NCBI GenBank assembly: GCA_032051265.1
Contig: DAMBYU010000004.1
Span: 372,001 to 436,000 of the forward strand
Direction of reading: 5' to 3'
DNA: 64,000 bases
From: Dryocola sp032051265
GTDB taxonomy: Bacteria > Pseudomonadota > Gammaproteobacteria > Enterobacterales > Enterobacteriaceae
How positions within the stretch are numbered: the first letter of the stretch is position 1; every line of letters starts with the position of its first letter. Positions 25,418 to 33,653 of the stretch are shown here, one piece after another. The position numbers and the translations under genes are program-made. The notes below the pieces were generated by a model. It did no database searches. It was not told where the DNA came from and was given only the letters and a program-made list of their open reading frames with translations.

Positions 25418-26212
25418 TCAGTGGAAACTGTGTTCTTCGCCCGGATACGTACCGGACTCAACTTCAGCGGCATACTGGCGGACGGCTGCCCGCATGTCGC
25501 CTGCTTCAGTCAGGAAGTTTTTCGCAAATTTCGGAATGTGGCCACCGGTAATGCCGAAGGCATCGTGCATCACCAGAATCTGGCCGTCTGTGACGTTACC
25601 GGCACCGATGCCAATCACCGGGATGGTCAGCGCTTCGGTAATACGTTTAGCCAGTGCAACCGGTACGCACTCCAGCACTAATAGCTGAATGCCCGCGGCT
25701 TCGAGCGCTACGGCATCGTCAAACAGCGTTTGTGCGGCCGCTTCGTCACGCCCCTGGACCTTATAACCACCGAAGATATTCACCGACTGCGGGGTCAGAC
25801 CCAGGTGGCCGCATACGGGCACGGCGCGATCGGTGAGCATTTTAACGGTTTCAACCAGCCAGCGCCCGCCTTCGATTTTCACCATATTCGCCCCGGCGCG
25901 CATCACTTCGGCCGAGTTGGCAAAAGCCTGCTCCGGTGTGGCATACGCCATGAACGGAAGGTCCGCAAGCAGCAGGCAATGCGGCGCACCGCGGCGAACG
26001 GCGCGCGTATGGTAAGCGATATCCTCTACGGTTACCGGCAGCGTGGAGTCGTGCCCCTGAACGGTCATCCCTAATGAATCACCGACCAGCATCACACCGA
26101 TACCTTCTTCGGCAAACAGTTTGGCGAAGCTGAAGTCATACGCGGTGATGGTGGCGAATTTACGTTGAGCCAGCTTCCATTGGCGCAACTGAGACATTGT
26201 GGTTGGTTTCAT
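25418..26212 (-). CDS. panB: 3-methyl-2-oxobutanoate hydroxymethyltransferase
   Basis: First committed step to pantoate: adds a hydroxymethyl group from methylene-tetrahydrofolate to 2-oxoisovalerate. 264 residues as in E. coli. Mg and substrate motifs GDSLGMTVQGHDSTLPV (near 44-60) and VKIEGG are present, as is the C-terminal GIGAGNVTDGQ. First gene of panBC. folK ends 69 bases upstream; the E. coli fimbrial cluster normally found here is absent. Confidence 0.97.
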   Translation of the reverse strand: MKPTTMSQLRQWKLAQRKFATITAYDFSFAKLFAEEGIGVMLVGDSLGMTVQGHDSTLPVTVEDIAYHTRAVRRGAPHCLLLADLPFMAYATPEQAFANSAEVMRAGANMVKIEGGRWLVETVKMLTDRAVPVCGHLGLTPQSVNIFGGYKVQGRDEAAAQTLFDDAVALEAAGIQLLVLECVPVALAKRITEALTIPVIGIGAGNVTDGQILVMHDAFGITGGHIPKFAKNFLTEAGDMRAAVRQYAAEVESGTYPGEEHSFH

Positions 26213-26280
26213 GGCAATCCCTGAATAAAGGGTGAGGGAGTGGAATCGAAGGCTACTTTAACAAATACATGAAATGGATT

Positions 26281-26760
26281 TTACCAATAAGTGATGCCAG
26301 CGCGGGAAAGGGGTTCCAGCACGTCTGCCACACGTTGCCCATCAGGAAAAACGCAGTCCGGGGCAATTTCCGCCAGCGGTACCAGCATAAATGCCCGGTT
26401 CTTCATATCGTAATGGGGCACGGTCAGGCGCGGCGTAGAAAGGGTTACATCGCCGAACAGCATAATGTCGAGATCAAGCGTGCGCGGTCCCCAGCGTTCA
26501 GCTTTGCGCACGCGGCCCTGCTCAAGTTCGATACGCTGAGTATGGTCAAGCAGCGTTTCCGGGGAAAGTTCTGTTTCCAGCGCCACGGCGGCATTCAGGT
26601 AATCCGGCTGATCCTGAGGGCCGAGCGGCGGCGTGCGATAAAAAGAGGAGGTGGCGACCACCCGACTTTGCGGAATGGCCGCGATGGCGTTAAGCGCTGA
26701 GGCAACCTGCTCCAGCGGCGACGCCTGATTGCTACCGAGGGCGATATACGCCAGCGTCAT
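26281..26760 (-). CDS. folK: HPPK, 6-hydroxymethyl-dihydropterin pyrophosphokinase
   Basis: Folate pathway kinase transferring pyrophosphate from ATP to hydroxymethyl-dihydropterin. 159 residues. The HPPK signature is visible as WGPRTLDLDIMLFGD (around residues 90-104), with N-terminal YIALGSN. Its ATG overlaps the TGA of pcnB by four bases, so it is translationally coupled to pcnB. Confidence 0.96.
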   Translation of the reverse strand: MTLAYIALGSNQASPLEQVASALNAIAAIPQSRVVATSSFYRTPPLGPQDQPDYLNAAVALETELSPETLLDHTQRIELEQGRVRKAERWGPRTLDLDIMLFGDVTLSTPRLTVPHYDMKNRAFMLVPLAEIAPDCVFPDGQRVADVLEPLSRAGITYW

Positions 26761-28154
26761 GCAGCTCCACCACTGCGCGGCGCGCGTTTGCGCGGGCGGC
26801 GATGGCGGCGACGCGCTGCAGGCTCATCGCCCAAATCGTTAAGCATCTCTTTTTGTGCCGGCGGCGCGGCTACCTGGAACTCGCCCCACCATTTGGTCAG
26901 ACGCAGCAGCTCCTGGTTGTTTTCCACTTCGGCACGCAAGGCCAGAAGATCGTATGCGGCACGGAATTTAGGATGCTCCATCAGCTTCCAGGCGCGTTTA
27001 CCCTGGCGGCGCGACAGACGCAGCTGCAGGCCCCAGATATCGCGTACAAGCGTCGTAATACGTTTAGGGATCGCCAGCGCCCGACAGGCCTCATCCAGCA
27101 CTTCGTTCATCGCCAGGGCGAAGGCGTCCATATAAGCAAGGCCGCTTTCCTGGGTGAGCTTCTGCGCCATTTCAAGCTGCGGATACCAGAACATGGCGGA
27201 GAACAGGAAGGCCGGATTAACGCGCATATCATTCTGAATGCGGTTATCGGTGTTCTTCAGCACCCGGGCAACTATGTGCTCCATTGGGCTGTCGCCCTGC
27301 TCGGTAAAGTAGCGGGTAATAATCGGGAACAACGGCTGGAACAGCTGATATTCACGCAGCAGTTCGTAGGTTGCGTAGCCATGTCCAGCCTGCAACAGCT
27401 TGAGAGATTCCTCGAACAGGCGCGCAGGCGGCACATCGTTAATCAACGTGGCGAGGCGTGGAATAGGTTCGCCGGTTTCCGGACTGATGGTCATATTCAG
27501 CTTGGCTGCAAAGCGTACCGCACGCAGCATACGCACCGGGTCTTCACGGTAGCGCGTTTCCGGATCGCCAATCAGACGAATCACGCCGTTGCGTAAATCA
27601 CGCAGGCCGCCAACGTAATCGCGGACTGAGAAATCCGCCACGCTGTAATAGAGGCTGTTAATCGTGAAGTCGCGGCGCTGGGCATCTTCTTCGATAGAGC
27701 CGAAGATATTATCGCGCAGCAGCATCCCGTTTTGACCGGTTTGCGAGGTCTGACGGTCCGCTTTTTGCTCTTCGTGGTGACCACGGAAGGTAGCGACTTC
27801 GATGATTTCTGGCCCAAACATGACGTGAGCAAGGCGGAAACGACGGCCCACCAGACGGCAGTTACGGAACAGTTTACGCACCTGATCCGGCGTGGCGCTG
27901 GTAGTCACGTCAAAATCTTTTGGTTTTTTGCCCAGCAAAAGGTCGCGAACGCCGCCGCCAACAAGGTAAGCCTCATAGCCCGCTTTGTTCAGTCGATAGA
28001 GCACCTTGAGGGCATTTTCACTGATATCTTTGCGGGAGATAGCGTGCTGGTCACGCGGAATGACCGTGATTTGCGGGAGATCTTCGCTCTCCTGCGCCAC
28101 AATATCATCGCGGTTAAGCACCTTGCGGCAAAAATTAGCGACTCGGGTAAAAAT
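26757..28154 (-). CDS. pcnB: Poly(A) polymerase I, probable AUU start
   Basis: Adds poly(A) tails to RNA 3' ends, marking them for decay; also needed for ColE1-type copy control. Nucleotidyltransferase motif GGGVRD at residues 66-71 with D80 and D82 (KDFDVTT) and the RRDFTINSLYY motif; Arg-rich C-terminus (RRRHRRPRKRAPR). Counting from ATT at 28152-28154 gives 465 residues (MFTRVANF...), exactly the E. coli length. The site GAGGTGG at 28158-28164 is correctly spaced for this ATT, while the only upstream alternative, TTG at 28175, lies before that site. E. coli pcnB is known to start at AUU, which keeps expression low. Confidence 0.93.
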   Translation of the reverse strand: MFTRVANFCRKVLNRDDIVAQESEDLPQITVIPRDQHAISRKDISENALKVLYRLNKAGYEAYLVGGGVRDLLLGKKPKDFDVTTSATPDQVRKLFRNCRLVGRRFRLAHVMFGPEIIEVATFRGHHEEQKADRQTSQTGQNGMLLRDNIFGSIEEDAQRRDFTINSLYYSVADFSVRDYVGGLRDLRNGVIRLIGDPETRYREDPVRMLRAVRFAAKLNMTISPETGEPIPRLATLINDVPPARLFEESLKLLQAGHGYATYELLREYQLFQPLFPIITRYFTEQGDSPMEHIVARVLKNTDNRIQNDMRVNPAFLFSAMFWYPQLEMAQKLTQESGLAYMDAFALAMNEVLDEACRALAIPKRITTLVRDIWGLQLRLSRRQGKRAWKLMEHPKFRAAYDLLALRAEVENNQELLRLTKWWGEFQVAAPPAQKEMLNDLGDEPAARRRHRRPRKRAPRSGGAA

Positions 28155-28210
28155 AGTCCACCTCGGCAGTGTCAATCATAGGGACAAAAAAAACAGCGGC
28201 TAATCATAGC

Positions 28211-29107
28211 TCAGTGCGGGGCATTTGAGAATGATGTATTCATGGATGCATTTAATGGGACGTTTACCAGCGCCCACTTTTCCACCGCTTCGCTTAGTAA
28301 CCCCTCAAGGGAGAGATCCCGCCAGTGGGAAATAACCGGCTGGTTTAAGAAGGTTAAAGCGGCAATCAACACCGGGCGTGGATCGCCCTGCGGCAGGGCG
28401 GGAGCATGGTTTTGCTTGGATAATTTATTGCCTTGCTCGTTTAGCGCTAAAGGCAGATGAACGTAATCCGGCACCCGAAAGCCAAGCTGCTGATAAAGCG
28501 AAATTTGCCTTACGGTCGGTTCGATTAAATCGGCGCCGCGGACGATCTCGGTCACGCCCTGGTCATTATCATCAACCACCACGGCCAGATTATAAGCAAA
28601 TAGCCCGTCGCGACGATGGATAATAAAATCTTCCCGCGCAAGCTTGTCGTCGGCAATTAACTCGCCACGCAGTCGATCCTTAAAGCTCAATACCGGATGC
28701 TGCTGCAGCAGACGCATCGCCGCATTTTCTGGCCCATGGTTTAACGTCCGACAGTGGCCGTCGTAGAAACCGCCAATCTGCTGTATGCGGCTGCGGGAAC
28801 AGGTGCAGTAATAGCTTAAATCCTGTTTGCGAAGCCAGGCCAGCGCCTCGCGGTAGGCTTCATGGCGCTGAGACTGCCACAGCACCTCGCCATCCCAGCG
28901 CAGCCCGTAATGGTCAAGCTGCCGTAAAATTGTCTCAGCGGCACCAGGCACTTCACGAGGAGGATCGATATCTTCGATGCGGACCAGCCACTGTCCCTGG
29001 TTTGCGCGTGCCTGCAAATAGCTGCCAAGGGCGGCAATCAGCGAGCCGAAATGGAGTTCACCCGAAGGCGAGGGGGCAAAGCGCCCGATGTAGTGAGGAG
29101 CTGTCAT
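28211..29107 (-). CDS. gluQ: Glutamyl-Q tRNA(Asp) synthetase
   Basis: Truncated glutamyl-tRNA synthetase paralogue that attaches glutamate to queuosine of tRNA(Asp); it lacks the anticodon-binding domain. 298 residues. HIGH-like HFGS at 19-22 and KMSKS-like KLSKQ at 228-232; zinc ligands C101, C103, Y115, C119. Located just after dksA with a hairpin between, matching the dksA-gluQ operon in which a terminator limits gluQ expression. Confidence 0.95.
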   Translation of the reverse strand: MTAPHYIGRFAPSPSGELHFGSLIAALGSYLQARANQGQWLVRIEDIDPPREVPGAAETILRQLDHYGLRWDGEVLWQSQRHEAYREALAWLRKQDLSYYCTCSRSRIQQIGGFYDGHCRTLNHGPENAAMRLLQQHPVLSFKDRLRGELIADDKLAREDFIIHRRDGLFAYNLAVVVDDNDQGVTEIVRGADLIEPTVRQISLYQQLGFRVPDYVHLPLALNEQGNKLSKQNHAPALPQGDPRPVLIAALTFLNQPVISHWRDLSLEGLLSEAVEKWALVNVPLNASMNTSFSNAPH

Positions 29108-29128
29108 CTGTCTGGAGCCAGAAATGAA

Positions 29129-29153
29129 TAAGGCGGGAGAAGATCCCGCCTTA
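29129..29153 (-). terminator. Leaky terminator between dksA and gluQ
   Basis: AAGGCGGGA (29130-29138) pairs with TCCCGCCTT (29144-29152). On the minus strand the stem is followed only by a broken T-run (ATTCATTTC), which fits partial readthrough from dksA into gluQ, as reported in Shigella. Confidence 0.7.
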
Positions 29154-29176
29154 AAAGTGGTGAAATTGCGGGCCGT

Positions 29177-29632
29177 TTAGCCGGCCATCTGTTTTTCGCG
29201 AATTTCTGCCAACGTTTTGCAGTCGATACACAAATCAGCCGTCGGACGAGCTTCAAGGCGACGAATACCAATTTCAACGCCACAAGATTCGCAGTAGCCG
29301 AAATCTTCGTCTTCTACTTTCTTGAGCGTCTTCTCGATCTTCTTGATCAGTTTACGTTCGCGATCGCGGTTGCGCAGTTCCAGGCTGAACTCTTCTTCCT
29401 GGGCGGCACGGTCTACCGGGTCCGGGAAGTTAGCAGCTTCATCCTGCATATGCGTGACGGTACGATCAACTTCATCCATAAGTTGGTTACGCCAGGCTTC
29501 AAGTATACGCCTGAAGTGCGACAGCTGGGCTTCGTTCATGTATTCTTCGCCCGCTTTCTCCTGGTATGGCTCCACCCCAGCGATGGCGAGGATACTCAGG
29601 GACGATGTTTTACGCTTTTGCCCTTCTTGCAT
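29177..29632 (-). CDS. dksA: RNA polymerase-binding transcription factor DksA
   Basis: Works with ppGpp at the RNA polymerase secondary channel to repress rRNA and activate amino-acid promoters. 151 residues, almost identical to E. coli. The coiled coil (about 35-105) carries the acidic tip DPVDRAAQEEE; zinc finger C114, C117, C135, C138. The ATG at 29632 follows AAGGAG; a start six codons upstream is not conserved. Confidence 0.98.
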   Translation of the reverse strand: MQEGQKRKTSSLSILAIAGVEPYQEKAGEEYMNEAQLSHFRRILEAWRNQLMDEVDRTVTHMQDEAANFPDPVDRAAQEEEFSLELRNRDRERKLIKKIEKTLKKVEDEDFGYCESCGVEIGIRRLEARPTADLCIDCKTLAEIREKQMAG

Positions 29633-29823
29633 GTTGTTTCTCCTTAACACGCACTATCGGTCCCCTGTTGGGGGAAAATCAGGCCGCTATAAATAGCAGA
29701 TGCTTTTCAGGATGGCAATTATATAAATTCCTCTCTTGACAACCCTGTGAAGAAAAGCGTATTTACGCGAGCGGCCAGAACACAAAACATACAATACGTT
29801 AACTGCTCTTTATAAATGAAATG

Positions 29824-30528
29824 CTATAAACAGACAGGCAACGGCGAGGTTAGAGTAAGCCCGCCTGCAGAAAGTTCTGCCCGCCAGGCAATTATTTCTA
29901 CCCCGCATTCCTGCGCCTCGCACAAAAGTTGCGCATATTTTGCGTCGATGTGGCGTGCCGGGGAGACACGAGTGATGGCGGAGTGTAACACCGCAAACAG
30001 CAGCACCGCGCGTTCTCCATGCATGACCACGCTCATCAATTCCCGCAGATGTTTTTGCCCGCGAAGGCTGACGGCATCCGGGAAAAAGCCACTTCCCTGT
30101 TCGGATAACGTGACTGATTTCACTTCAATATAGCAGTTAACCTTATTATCCGCCTGTAGCATAAAGTCGATGCGGCTGCGTTCCGCACCGTACTTCACTT
30201 CGCTCAGTATTTTTGTATAACCGCTTAATTCCGGGAGCAGATTTTCCCTTAGCGCTTCCTTGACGACGTTATTTGCCTGCAATGTATTTACACAAATGAA
30301 GTCGTCGTTTTGCGTCTGCGTTAACTCCCACGTATGGGCATATTTGCGCTTTAAATTTGCCGAAGTTGAATACCAGACGGTATCGCCAGGGGTTGCGCAT
30401 CCGGTCATGGCGCCGGTGTTTGGACAGTGAAGCGTCAGTAATTCGCCCGCAGGGGTGATGACATCGGCCAGAAAGCGTTTGTAACGTTTAAGCAGCGTGG
30501 CGGACTGTAGCGCCGGGGTAAATTCCAT
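29824..30528 (-). CDS. sfsA: SfsA family DNA-binding / putative nuclease-like protein
   Basis: 234 residues as in E. coli SfsA, described as a multicopy stimulator of maltose genes. Conserved motifs CPNTGAMTGCATPG (near 35-48), EVKYGAERSRIDF and YIEVKSVTL are present; the last resembles the PD-(D/E)xK nuclease core. Its biochemical role is not settled. It begins directly after the thpR stop (no gap), so the two are co-transcribed. Confidence 0.92.
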   Translation of the reverse strand: MEFTPALQSATLLKRYKRFLADVITPAGELLTLHCPNTGAMTGCATPGDTVWYSTSANLKRKYAHTWELTQTQNDDFICVNTLQANNVVKEALRENLLPELSGYTKILSEVKYGAERSRIDFMLQADNKVNCYIEVKSVTLSEQGSGFFPDAVSLRGQKHLRELMSVVMHGERAVLLFAVLHSAITRVSPARHIDAKYAQLLCEAQECGVEIIAWRAELSAGGLTLTSPLPVCL

Positions 30529-31068
30529 CTACTCTTCCTTATTACCTAATGGCCAACGTTCCAGCGGCCGGTAGCGAGTACGTCCCTGGGCGAAAATGGA
30601 CTCGTAAAGCACAAATTCTTCGACTTTAAACTGCCAGCGAAAGTTGGGCTGTGGAATGGCGACGGATCGGGTCACGTTGCGATATAGCGTCACATGCGGA
30701 TGATAAGGCTGTGGGCTCTGATAGCAGCCGTTCCGTGCCGCCTGCGCGCGCAACATATTGGCCAGTTGAATCAGGCCGAGTGACGCATGGCGCGGGCCGA
30801 GCCAGACAACGCGTGAACGAACCCAAAGTCCCGCGTTATCCAGCGTCAGCGTAAAACCAGGCTGCTGAATACGTCCGGCAAGCTGGCAGAGCGCTTTTTG
30901 CTTGTCGGCGCTCACGTCGCCCAGAAAAGCGAGCGTCAGATGCAGGTTTGCCGCCGCGACGGGCCGTCCGGCATCAGCAGAGAAATTTTCGGCGCGCCAG
31001 TGAATAATCTGCTGCTGCACCTCGGTGGGCATGTCGAGGGCAAAGAACAGTCGGCGAGTGTCGGCCAT
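30529..31068 (-). CDS. thpR: RNA 2',3'-cyclic phosphodiesterase (LigT/2H family)
   Basis: Two-histidine (2H) phosphoesterase that opens 2',3'-cyclic phosphate RNA ends and in vitro ligates tRNA half molecules. 179 residues (176 in E. coli). The two HxT motifs are HLTL near residue 43 and HVTL near 124. Divergent from hrpB; followed with no gap by sfsA. Confidence 0.94.
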   Translation of the reverse strand: MADTRRLFFALDMPTEVQQQIIHWRAENFSADAGRPVAAANLHLTLAFLGDVSADKQKALCQLAGRIQQPGFTLTLDNAGLWVRSRVVWLGPRHASLGLIQLANMLRAQAARNGCYQSPQPYHPHVTLYRNVTRSVAIPQPNFRWQFKVEEFVLYESIFAQGRTRYRPLERWPLGNKEE

Positions 31069-31141
31069 AGTTGTCTCTCGGTTAAGGTTTTGCGGGATGC
31101 TACAATGCGCGATTGCGTATGTTAACTCTTTGGAGCTGTTT

Positions 31142-33574
31142 GTGTCGTTATTACCGGTCGCTGCGGTGTTACCCGATGTTCTTCACGCGCTTAAACACTC
31201 GCCGCAAGTCCTGCTCAACGCGCCTACCGGTGCGGGTAAATCTACCTGGCTGCCGCTGCAGATCCTTAAATCCGGTGTGATAAACGGACGCATTTTATTA
31301 CTGGAACCGCGTCGCCTTGCGGCGCGTAACGTCGCGCAGAGGCTGGCAGAATCACTGGGTGAGAAAAGCGGAGAAACCGTTGGCTACCGCATGCGTGCCG
31401 AAACCTGCGTCGGGGCGAATACCCAGCTTGAAGTGGTGACCGAAGGGATCCTGACCCGAATGATCCAGCAGGATCCCGAACTTAACGGCATCGCGCTGGT
31501 GATCCTCGATGAATTCCACGAGCGCAGCCTGCAGGCCGATCTGGCTTTAGCGCTGCTGCTCGACGTGCAGCAAGGGCTACGTGAAGACCTTAAGTTGCTG
31601 ATCATGTCGGCAACGCTTGATAATCAGCGCCTGCAGCGCTGTCTCCCCGATGCGCCGGTGATTAGCTCTGAAGGGCGTGCTTATCCGGTAGAACGCCGCT
31701 ACAGCCCGCTTGCTGCCCATCAACGTTTTGACGAAGCCGTTGCCATCGCCGTAGCAAACCTGCTGCGCGAAGAATCAGGCTCGCTGCTTTTGTTTCTGCC
31801 GGGGGTGGGGGAAATTCAGCGCGTGCAGGAGCAGCTTCAGGAACGTATAGCGAGTGATGTGCAGCTTTGCCCGTTGTACGGCGCCCTGCCGCTCAGCGAG
31901 CAGCGTAAAGCCATACTGCCGGCAGCTCCCGGCAGACGTAAAGTGGTGCTGGCAACCAACATCGCCGAGACGAGCCTGACGATTGAAGGCATCCGGCTGG
32001 TCGTTGACTGCGCGCTTGAACGCGCAGCGCGTTTTGACGTGCGATCGGGGCTGACGCGACTGGTCACGCAGCGCGTCAGCCAGGCTTCTATGACCCAGCG
32101 CGCCGGGCGTGCCGGACGACTCGAACCGGGTATTTGTTTACATTTGACCAGCGGTGAGCAGGCCGAGCGCGCGAGCGCGCAGAGCGAACCGGAAATTCTG
32201 CAAAGCGATCTTTCCGGCCTGTGGCTTGAGCTTTTACAGTGGGGATGTCAGGACCCGAATCAACTGACCTGGCTGGATGCGCCGCCAGCGGCTACGCTTC
32301 ACGCGGCGCAGCAGCTTCTGCGCCAGCTCAACGCGCTGGATGAACAAAATCGCCTGACGCCAGGCGGGCAAAAAATGGCGCGGCTCGGCAACGATCCGCG
32401 TTTTGCCGCTATGCTGGTTGCGGCCAGAACGCCTGATGAGCAGGCGACGGCAGCGCGCCTTGTCGCCATCCTGGAAGAACCCCCTCGTGGCCAGGACAGC
32501 GATTTGCGCAACGCGTTTGGCCGCCGTCAGGAAAACTGGCAGCAGCGCGCAAACCAGCTTCTTAAACGCCTGAACAGCCGGGGCGGGCAGGTTGATATCG
32601 GGCTTGCAGGCCCGCTGCTTGCGCAGGCGTTTGGCGACCGTATCGCCCGCAGGCGCGGACAGGATGGGCGCTACCAGCTGGCGAACGGCATGGGGGCAAT
32701 GTTAAACCAGGACGACGCGCTGACCCGCTATGAATGGCTGCTTGCGCCGCTGCTTTTGCAGGGTAGCCAGACGCCGGATGCGCGTATGCTTCAGGCGCTG
32801 CCGCTGGATATCGACGCGTTGGTGGCAAGCGTGCCTGGACTGCTGACCCAAAGCGATTCCGTAGAGTGGGACGAAACGCAGGGAACGCTAAAAGCGTTTC
32901 GCCGCACGCAGATTGGTCAACTGGTGATAAAGGTTCAGCCTCTGGCAAAACCTTCTGAAGATGAGTTGCACCAGGCGATGCTAAACGGTATTCGCGACCG
33001 TGGGCTGGGCGTGTTGAACTGGTCTTCCCAGGCGCAGCAATTACGCGTTCGTCTGGCATGCGCGGCAAAATGGCTTCCTGAACATAGCTGGCCAGATGTG
33101 AGTGACGAAGCGCTGCTGCGGGATCTGGATAGCTGGCTGCTGCCGGAAATGACTGGCGTACACTCGCTGCGCGCGCTGAAAAATATCGATATCAACCGGG
33201 CGTTACAGAACCTGCTAGCGTGGAGCATGCGTCAACGTCTGGATAGTGTGCTGCCAACTCATTACACTGTGCCGACCGGAAGCCAGATTGCTGTCCGCTA
33301 CGACGCAGACAATCCGCCCGTGCTGGCGGTGCGCATGCAGGAAATGTTTGGTGAAGCGCAAACCCCGGTGATTGCCGAGGGACGCGTGCCGTTAGTGCTG
33401 GAGCTGCTCTCTCCCGCCCAGCGTCCGTTACAGATTACGCGCGATTTAACCGCGTTCTGGAACGGAGCGTACCGGGAGGTGCAAAAAGAGATGAAGGGAC
33501 GCTATCCGAAGCATGTCTGGCCGGACTCGCCGGCAACGGCGCTGCCGACGCGGCGTACCAAAAAGTATCAGTGA
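31142..33574 (+). CDS. hrpB: ATP-dependent helicase HrpB
   Basis: DEAH/RHA-family helicase whose cellular role is not well defined. Walker A APTGAGKST at residues 27-35, DEFH at 123-126, SAT at 157-159, and motif VI QRAGRAGR later; the C-terminal half contains the HrpB-specific domain. The start is the GTG at 31142 behind GGAG, giving 810 residues (809 in E. coli); longer frames run back into the divergent thpR. The final motif TRRTKKY is conserved. mrcB follows after 79 bases. Confidence 0.94.
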   Translation: MSLLPVAAVLPDVLHALKHSPQVLLNAPTGAGKSTWLPLQILKSGVINGRILLLEPRRLAARNVAQRLAESLGEKSGETVGYRMRAETCVGANTQLEVVTEGILTRMIQQDPELNGIALVILDEFHERSLQADLALALLLDVQQGLREDLKLLIMSATLDNQRLQRCLPDAPVISSEGRAYPVERRYSPLAAHQRFDEAVAIAVANLLREESGSLLLFLPGVGEIQRVQEQLQERIASDVQLCPLYGALPLSEQRKAILPAAPGRRKVVLATNIAETSLTIEGIRLVVDCALERAARFDVRSGLTRLVTQRVSQASMTQRAGRAGRLEPGICLHLTSGEQAERASAQSEPEILQSDLSGLWLELLQWGCQDPNQLTWLDAPPAATLHAAQQLLRQLNALDEQNRLTPGGQKMARLGNDPRFAAMLVAARTPDEQATAARLVAILEEPPRGQDSDLRNAFGRRQENWQQRANQLLKRLNSRGGQVDIGLAGPLLAQAFGDRIARRRGQDGRYQLANGMGAMLNQDDALTRYEWLLAPLLLQGSQTPDARMLQALPLDIDALVASVPGLLTQSDSVEWDETQGTLKAFRRTQIGQLVIKVQPLAKPSEDELHQAMLNGIRDRGLGVLNWSSQAQQLRVRLACAAKWLPEHSWPDVSDEALLRDLDSWLLPEMTGVHSLRALKNIDINRALQNLLAWSMRQRLDSVLPTHYTVPTGSQIAVRYDADNPPVLAVRMQEMFGEAQTPVIAEGRVPLVLELLSPAQRPLQITRDLTAFWNGAYREVQKEMKGRYPKHVWPDSPATALPTRRTKKYQ

Positions 33575-33653
33575 CTTTGAGAGATTTCTTCTTCCGTCAT
33601 CGGCGGAAGAAAGGAGAATCAGGCCGTGCGCCTCATTTTTGGTGGAGAAAGCA

